DNA from: Pseudonocardia terrae
Lineage (GTDB): Bacteria > Actinomycetota > Actinomycetes > Mycobacteriales > Pseudonocardiaceae
DNA length: 64,000 nt
Direction of reading: 5' to 3'
Assembly: GCF_021343995.1 (NCBI RefSeq)
Contig: NZ_JAJTTE010000007.1
Span: forward strand, 111,545 to 175,544
Shown: positions 59,594-64,000 of the stretch, in pieces
How positions within the stretch are numbered: position 1 is the stretch's first letter
Layout: every line of letters starts with the position of its first letter
Translations under genes and position numbers: made by a program
Notes under the pieces: model-generated
Databases searched by the model: none
Told to the model about the DNA's origin: nothing
The model's input: the letters and a program-made list of their open reading frames with translations, nothing else

Positions 59594-60858
59594 GCGCGCC
59601 GTCCGCGCTGTACCGACCCTGGTCGTTGCGGGCCCTGGTCGACGATCTCGCCGCCGGGCGCACCACCCCGGGCGCGGCCTTCGAAGGCGCGCGGGCGCGC
59701 GTCGCGGCGACCGAGACCGGCCTTCGTGCCTGGGTCGTGCCGCCCGCGGCGACCAGCACGCCGGACCCGTCGCCCGCAGGGCTGCTCCGGGGCGTTCCGT
59801 TGGGCGTCAAGGACATCGTCGACGTCGCCGGCTTCCCCACGCGGTGCGGATCGTCGCTCCGGGCGGACGCCGCGCCCGCGGACACCGACGCCGCGATCGT
59901 GACCGCGTGGCGCCGGGCCGGTGCCGTTCCGGTCGGTAAGACCGTGACCACGGAGTTCGCCTATTTCGCGCCGGGCCCGACGGGCAATCCGGCCGCGCCG
60001 GGGCACACGCCCGGGGGCTCGTCCAGCGGCTCCGCGGCCGCCGTCGCCTCCGGACAGGTGCCGCTGGCCCTCGGCTCGCAGACGGCGGGCTCGGTCACCC
60101 GACCCGCGTCGTTCTGCGGGGTCGCCGCGCTGGTGCTCACCCACGACCGGATCCCGGTCGACGGCGTGACGGGCCTGAGTCCGAGCCTGGACAGCCACGG
60201 CCTGTTCGCCGCCCGCGTCGACGACCTCGCCCTGGCCTTCGCGGCGCTGACCGGGGAACCCGACGCCGGGCGAGCCGAGGCGCGTCCGCCCCGGCTGTTG
60301 CTCTGGTCCGCGGAGCCGAACCCCGTCGATCCCGAGATGCGCACAGCCCTGCTCGCGGCCCGCGAGCTCTGGACCGCCGCCGGTGCACTCGTCGACGAGC
60401 TGCCCGACCCCGGGGTGGTCGCCGCACTGACCGCGGCTCATCCCGTGGTGATGGCCGCCGAGGCGGCGGTCGAACGCGCCGCCGAGGCGGCTCGGGCCGA
60501 GGAGCTGAGCGCGCAACTCGCCGAGCTGCTCCGCCGCGGCGCGGCCATCGGCTCCGAGGAGCTGCATGACGGCCGCACGGTGGTGGCCCGGGGCCGTGAA
60601 CGGATCGCCGCCCTGTTCGGCTCGTACGACGCCGTTGTCGGGCCGGCGGCGCTCGGACCTGCGCCGAAGGGGTTGGCGGCCACCGGTGACCCGGCGCTGA
60701 GCCGACCGTGGCAGACGCTCGGGTTCCCGGCCCTCACCGTGCCCGGTCTCTCCACCTCGGCCGGTCTGCCCCTGGGAATTCAGCTGGTCGGCGCCCCCGG
60801 AGCCGAGACCGCACTGCTCCGCGCCGGATGCTGGGCGGAGTCCGTACTGCGCGGATGA
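59590..60858 (+). CDS. Amidase signature family hydrolase
   Basis: 422 residues from ATG 59590. The Ser-cis-Ser-Lys triad is complete: Lys in GVPLGVKDIVDVAGFPTRCG, the glycine/serine-rich signature GGSSSGSAAAVASGQVPLALG and the nucleophilic Ser in GSQTAGSVTRPASFCG. C-terminal GFPALTVPGLSTSAGLPLGIQLVG is standard. It hydrolyses an amide, possibly an aryl amide that feeds the aromatic pathway, or acts like AtzF/allophanate-type enzymes. Convergent with the response-regulator gene. Confidence 0.92.
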   Translation: MSAPSALYRPWSLRALVDDLAAGRTTPGAAFEGARARVAATETGLRAWVVPPAATSTPDPSPAGLLRGVPLGVKDIVDVAGFPTRCGSSLRADAAPADTDAAIVTAWRRAGAVPVGKTVTTEFAYFAPGPTGNPAAPGHTPGGSSSGSAAAVASGQVPLALGSQTAGSVTRPASFCGVAALVLTHDRIPVDGVTGLSPSLDSHGLFAARVDDLALAFAALTGEPDAGRAEARPPRLLLWSAEPNPVDPEMRTALLAARELWTAAGALVDELPDPGVVAALTAAHPVVMAAEAAVERAAEAARAEELSAQLAELLRRGAAIGSEELHDGRTVVARGRERIAALFGSYDAVVGPAALGPAPKGLAATGDPALSRPWQTLGFPALTVPGLSTSAGLPLGIQLVGAPGAETALLRAGCWAESVLRG

Positions 60859-60861
60859 GGA

Positions 60862-60899
60862 ACGGGCCGCGGACGGGAGAGCTCCCGTCTGCGGCCCGT
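60862..60899. terminator. Long hairpin between convergent amidase and response-regulator genes
   Basis: A 17-bp stem (60862-60878 with 60883-60899, one G-T pair) and a 4-base loop GAGC, 3 bp past the amidase stop and 18 bp past the regulator stop. Likely works in both directions. Confidence 0.85.
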
Positions 60900-60917
60900 C
60901 CTGGTGACCTCGCGGCG

Positions 60918-61550
60918 TCAGACCTCGATGCGGTGCAGCAGGATGTCGCGGACCAACGCCCCCAGGCTGTCGGCGCCGGTCTTGGCCTTGATCCGGGCCC
61001 GGTGCACGTCGATCGTCTTGACGCTCGTGCCCAGCCGCCGCGCGACGGCCTGGCTGGCCATGCCCTCGATCACCAGCCGCAGCACCTCGCGTTCGCGCTG
61101 GGTCAGCTCGGCGATCCGGCGTTCCACCTCCCGGCGTTCGATGTCGGCGACGAATCGCTGGCGGGCCAGTGCCTGCTGCTGCTGGACGACCTCGAGGATG
61201 CGCTGCGGATCGTAGGGCTTCTCCAGGAAGTCGACCGCGCCGCGGGCCATCGCGCGCACCGACATGGGGATGTCGCCGTGCGCCGAACAGAAGATCATCG
61301 GCGCCGGGTACCCGCGGCCGTCCAGCTCCTCCTGGAGCTGGAAGCCGCTCATCCCGGGCATCCGGACGTCGACGATGATCACGGCCGGCTCCGCCGGGTC
61401 GAACTCGGCGAGGAAGGTGGGGGCGTCCGGATAGTCGAGCGCCTGGATGCCCACGCTGGCGAGCAGGAACCTCAACGACTCCCGGAGGTCCTCGTCGTCG
61501 TCGACGATGTGGACCACCACGTCGGTGGGGTCCGCCCGCGGAGTGGTCAC
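60918..61550 (-). CDS. FixJ/TodT-like LuxR-type response regulator
   Basis: 210 residues from GTG 61550 (GTGA overlap with the upstream gene). Receiver domain with HIVDDDEDLRESL (acidic pocket), IIVDVRMPGMSG (phospho-Asp), FCSAHGD and EKPYDP (Lys), then the LuxR HTH: ELTQREREVLRLVIEGMASQAVARRLG and SVKTIDVHRARIKAKTG. It should be phosphorylated by the kinase at 57145 and bind the TAGGGRATTCC-like boxes. It is transcribed with an NTF2-fold protein and aldehyde dehydrogenase. Confidence 0.92.
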   Translation of the reverse strand: MTTPRADPTDVVVHIVDDDEDLRESLRFLLASVGIQALDYPDAPTFLAEFDPAEPAVIIVDVRMPGMSGFQLQEELDGRGYPAPMIFCSAHGDIPMSVRAMARGAVDFLEKPYDPQRILEVVQQQQALARQRFVADIERREVERRIAELTQREREVLRLVIEGMASQAVARRLGTSVKTIDVHRARIKAKTGADSLGALVRDILLHRIEV

Positions 61551-62107
61551 GGCCGCATGAGGACCGAACGTGACGGGTAGTCGCCGGCCCAACGGTCGGG
61601 CAACGGTGCGACGAACACGTTCTCGGTCCGGGTCCGCGAGATCTTCCAGCTCCCGCCGACCTTGCGGAAGGCGTTGTTGAGCCGGCTGGAGCGCAGCACC
61701 GACGAGCCGTCGGCGAACAGCCAGGGCTGCATGTGGATCCACTGGCCGGTCGCGGTCTCACCGTCGACCTGGATCTGCTCGGACGTGAGGTAATGCGCGT
61801 TGAGCACCAGCGCCGGGTCCCGCTCCTGCGACCAGAAGCCTTCGAAGTGCCTGCGCACCGCGTCCGCTCCCTCCGCGCGCCCGAACTGGCCGTCGTAGTA
61901 CTCTCCCACACCCTCCCAGACGGCGTCGTCGGTGTAGAGCTCCATGATCAGGTCGATGCGCTGCTCGTCGTCGGCGACGTCGAACTCGGGGATCGGGGTG
62001 TCGCACAGGAACATGTAGCGGGCCTGGAGGCGCCGGATGTCCGCCTCGGCCTCGAGGACCTCGACCCGGCGGGTGAGGGCGGCGATCGCCTCGTTCGTGT
62101 CGGTCAT
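61547..62107 (-). CDS. NTF2-fold (SnoaL-like/dioxygenase-beta-like) protein
   Basis: 186 residues from ATG 62107. A coiled-coil-like start (ALTRRVEVLEAEADIRRLQARYMF) leads into the cone fold: RIDLIMELYTDDAVWEGVGEYY, AVRRHFEGFWSQ, NAHYLTSEQIQVDGETATGQW and VGGSWKISRTRTENVF. Such proteins act as dehydratases, isomerases or accessory subunits; no catalytic residues can be assigned. It is 17 bp downstream of the aldehyde dehydrogenase. Confidence 0.78.
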   Translation of the reverse strand: MTDTNEAIAALTRRVEVLEAEADIRRLQARYMFLCDTPIPEFDVADDEQRIDLIMELYTDDAVWEGVGEYYDGQFGRAEGADAVRRHFEGFWSQERDPALVLNAHYLTSEQIQVDGETATGQWIHMQPWLFADGSSVLRSSRLNNAFRKVGGSWKISRTRTENVFVAPLPDRWAGDYPSRSVLMRP

Positions 62108-62124
62108 TCTGGCTCCTCGGGCTG

Positions 62125-63573
62125 TCAGAGGACGACGGTGACGGTCTTGGACTCGGTGTTGGCCAGGATTCCCTCGTGGCCGAGCTCGCGGCCGATCCCG
62201 CTGGCCTTCAGCCCGCCCCAGGGCAGCTGGGGCGCCAGCGGCGACCAGCCGTTGACACCGACGGCGCCGGCCTCCAACGCGGCCGCCACGGCGTGCGCAC
62301 GGCGGACGTCGGAGGTCCACACCGTCGCGGCGAGGCCGTAGCGGTTGTCGTTGGCGAGCGCGATCGCCTCGGCGTCGTCGTCGAAGGTGATGACGGTGCC
62401 GACCGGGCCGAAGATCTCCTCCCGGCTGATCGTGATGTCGTTCCCGCCCGCGAACACGGTCGGTGCCACGAAATGGCCCGGCCCATCGGGGGCGGCTCCG
62501 CCGGCGACCAGGGTGGCGCCCTCGTCGAGGCCACGGTGCAGGTAGCCGAGCACCCGGTCCCGCTGCGCCGCGTTGACCAGCGGCCCCATGGTGGTCTCCG
62601 GGGCCAGGGGGTCACCCAGGACCTGGGCCTCGGCGGCCTGCGTGAGCCCGTCGAGCATCGCGTCCGCCACCGAACGGTGGACCAGGATGCGGGTGCCCGC
62701 CGCACACACCCGGCCCTGGTTCGTGAACAGCCCCATCGCCGCACCGCGGACCGCGGACTCGAGGTCGGCGTCGTCGAAGATGATCTGTGGGGACTTCCCG
62801 CCCAGCTCGAGGGTGGTGCGGGTGAAGTGCGTGGCGGAGTTGCGCAGGATCCGCCGACCGACTTCGGTGGAGCCGGTGAAGCTGACCTTGTGCACACCCG
62901 GGTGCAGGGTGAGGGCCTCGCCGGCCACCTCGCCCAGGCCGGGCAGGACCTGGACCGTGCCGGCCGGGAAGCCGGCCTCGTCGACGAGCCGGGCCAGGTG
63001 GAGGATAGACAGGGACGCGTCCTCGGGGGGCTTGACGATCACCGTGTTGCCGGTCGCCAGCGCCGGCGCCAGCTTCCAGCCCAGGATCATCAGCGGCGCG
63101 TTCCACGGCACGATCGCGGCGATCACGCCGATCGGCTCGCGCCGGGTGTAGGAGTGCGTCGGGGCCCCGAAGTAGCCGTCGGTGGCGAGGAGATCGCCGT
63201 TGATCTTGTCGGCCCAGCCGGCGTAGTAGCGCAGCGACGCGATCAGGTTCGGCACGAACAGTCCCTGGGCAATGCCCAGCGGCACGCCCATGTCCTGCGC
63301 CTCGAGCCGGGCGAGCGTCTCGACGTCCCGCTCGACGAGGCCGGCGAGGGTGTGGAGGAGCGCGCCCTTGGCGGACGGCGGGGTCGCGGCCCATTCCCCG
63401 CGCAGTGCTCGGGCGGCTGCCTCCACCGCCCGGTCGACGTCGGCGGCGTCGGCCGCGGCCACCTCGGCGAGCGTCTCGCCCGTGGTCGGGTTGGCGGTGG
63501 TGAACGTGCCACCGCCGGCGGTCCACCCTCCGTCGAGGTACAGCTCGGCGGCCGAGGCCAGCGTGCTCGTCAT
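62125..63573 (-). CDS. NAD(P)-dependent aldehyde dehydrogenase
   Basis: 482 residues from ATG 63573. Complete: IGVIAAIVPWNAPLMI, KPPEDASL, SFTGSTEVGRRI, catalytic Glu in LELGGKSPQIIFDDADL, catalytic Cys in NQGRVCAAGTRILV, EEIFGPV and the end LPWGGLKASGIGRELG. It oxidises an aldehyde to acid, perhaps the product of ring cleavage or benzylic oxidation. It is the functional counterpart to the decayed gene at 22466. Confidence 0.94.
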   Translation of the reverse strand: MTSTLASAAELYLDGGWTAGGGTFTTANPTTGETLAEVAAADAADVDRAVEAAARALRGEWAATPPSAKGALLHTLAGLVERDVETLARLEAQDMGVPLGIAQGLFVPNLIASLRYYAGWADKINGDLLATDGYFGAPTHSYTRREPIGVIAAIVPWNAPLMILGWKLAPALATGNTVIVKPPEDASLSILHLARLVDEAGFPAGTVQVLPGLGEVAGEALTLHPGVHKVSFTGSTEVGRRILRNSATHFTRTTLELGGKSPQIIFDDADLESAVRGAAMGLFTNQGRVCAAGTRILVHRSVADAMLDGLTQAAEAQVLGDPLAPETTMGPLVNAAQRDRVLGYLHRGLDEGATLVAGGAAPDGPGHFVAPTVFAGGNDITISREEIFGPVGTVITFDDDAEAIALANDNRYGLAATVWTSDVRRAHAVAAALEAGAVGVNGWSPLAPQLPWGGLKASGIGRELGHEGILANTESKTVTVVL

Positions 63574-63948
63574 GGCGTGCTCCTCATCGCGGTGGTGAAC
63601 GTGCTCGGGACCGACGGCGCAGCGCCCGGGGCGCGCACACGAGTGGCGCAGTCGTCCGGCGCGGCCGGGTCGGGATGCCTCACCGTCGAACGCGTGCGCC
63701 GGGCGGGGCAATTGGAGGAACTACCTATGGCGCTGCAGCGGAACGAGGACCGACCCTGGAGGGTCGACGACGTTTCGCGGACTCTGCGTGCCGAAACGAC
63801 GACGGGACACGGGGTGCGCGAAACGGTCATGAATTCCCGTCCCTAGGGGAATCCTTTCCTCGCTCCCGAGGGATTCCCCATTCCCGGTGGTTCGGTCCCC
63901 ATTGAGCATTCGGGGCCGGAGCGCACCGACGCGTCAGGAGACACCACC
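63574..63948. other. Divergent promoter region at the right end
   Basis: 375 bp between the aldehyde dehydrogenase and the last gene. I see no credible coding sequence. The right half contains the two TAGGG-type boxes and the ribosome site AGGAG at 63936. Confidence 0.45.
63844..63879. promoter_or_regulatory. TAGGG-type boxes before the last gene
   Basis: TAGGGGAATCC (63844-63854) and GAGGGATTCCCC (63868-63879), spaced like the pair at 57076-57106. They lie 70-105 bp before the ATG at 63949, a typical activator position for a phosphorylated LuxR-type regulator. Confidence 0.6.
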
Positions 63949-64000
63949 ATGACATCCACCGAGATCAACCCCACGGCCGCCGGGTCGGGGCGCAACGCCA
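63949..64000 (+). CDS. Unidentified gene, 5' end only
   Basis: ATG 63949 with AGGAG 8 bases upstream opens a frame that runs off the window after 17 codons (MTSTEINPTAAGSGRNA). Too short to identify. The TAGGG boxes upstream imply it belongs to the two-component regulon and so is probably a catabolic gene. Confidence 0.55.
   Translation, partial: MTSTEINPTAAGSGRNA

Noticed and set aside
1..64000. CRISPR array
   Set aside because: No regularly spaced direct repeats were seen; the repeats found are two-copy operators and hairpins.
1..64000. Insertion sequence or transposase gene
   Set aside because: No transposase- or integrase-like protein was recognised in any frame, despite signs of past rearrangement.

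Overview
The window is high-GC DNA (roughly 70% G+C by eye) with dense, translationally coupled ATGA/GTGA gene junctions, many GTG starts, MHS-type transporters, a mycofactocin-type SDR, and P450s with their own ferredoxins. This suggests an actinomycete, most likely of the Pseudonocardiaceae (Pseudonocardia/Amycolatopsis type). That placement is inferred from gene content; no rRNA or marker gene is present. Almost every gene is catabolic, so the window reads as a mosaic of aromatic, alicyclic or terpenoid degradation modules.

Region by region. (1) 1-8.3 kb: crotonase, DUF7064/7065-like protein and ACAD10-type phosphotransferase on +, then a minus-strand block of acyl-CoA synthetase, a second acyl-CoA synthetase broken by an in-frame TAG, an SDR without the catalytic Tyr/Lys, and an MHS transporter also broken by an in-frame TAG. 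(2) 8.4-16.9 kb: a PaaX-like regulator divergent from a two-subunit benzoyl-CoA reductase/2-hydroxyacyl-CoA dehydratase-type enzyme with its Fe-S activase ATPase, facing a minus-strand SDR, acyl-CoA dehydrogenase and BadI/MenB-like hydrolase, plus a divergent crotonase. This is a strictly anaerobic style of chemistry sitting among oxygenase genes. (3) 16.9-24 kb: LuxR regulator, FAD ferredoxin reductase, CYP108-like P450, [2Fe-2S] ferredoxin, Zn alcohol dehydrogenase and a decayed aldehyde dehydrogenase, forming a complete class I P450 oxidation chain. (4) 24.3-33.5 kb: GntR regulator, then an eight-gene coupled operon (MHS transporter, two amidohydrolase-2 proteins, FMN 2-hydroxyacid oxidase, Rieske protein, HpcH aldolase, phosphotriesterase-like lactonase, VanB-like reductase). 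(5) 33.5-40 kb: GntR remnant, mycofactocin-type SDR, CMD-family protein, acyl-CoA synthetase, TetR, two crotonases and an NTF2-fold protein. (6) 40.2-49.8 kb: flavin reductase, RibB-RibA-like protein, two LLM flavin monooxygenases, SnoaL protein, second P450 with a three-Cys ferredoxin, SDR, MHS transporter and acyl-CoA synthetase. (7) 49.8-50.3 kb: non-coding junction with a truncated tRNA-like 3' half and palindromes. (8) 50.3-64 kb: MFS transporter, VanB-like reductase, SDR, Rieske dioxygenase alpha/beta, muconolactone-isomerase-like protein, group D flavin monooxygenase with flavin reductase, PAS histidine kinase, FixJ-like response regulator, amidase, NTF2-fold protein and aldehyde dehydrogenase.

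How they work together (inference). Regions 1-3 look like uptake, CoA activation, ring reduction/hydration, beta-oxidation and terminal hydroxylation modules tied by a shared GGTCnGACC box at four promoters. Regions 5-6 share tandem operators and a near-identical leader upstream of two + operons, with a third copy facing a minus operon. Region 8 is framed by TAGGGRATTCC-like boxes at its outer promoters, a plausible target of the local two-component system. The cluster contains several broken genes and recombination scars, so it is probably assembled by transfer and partly decaying.
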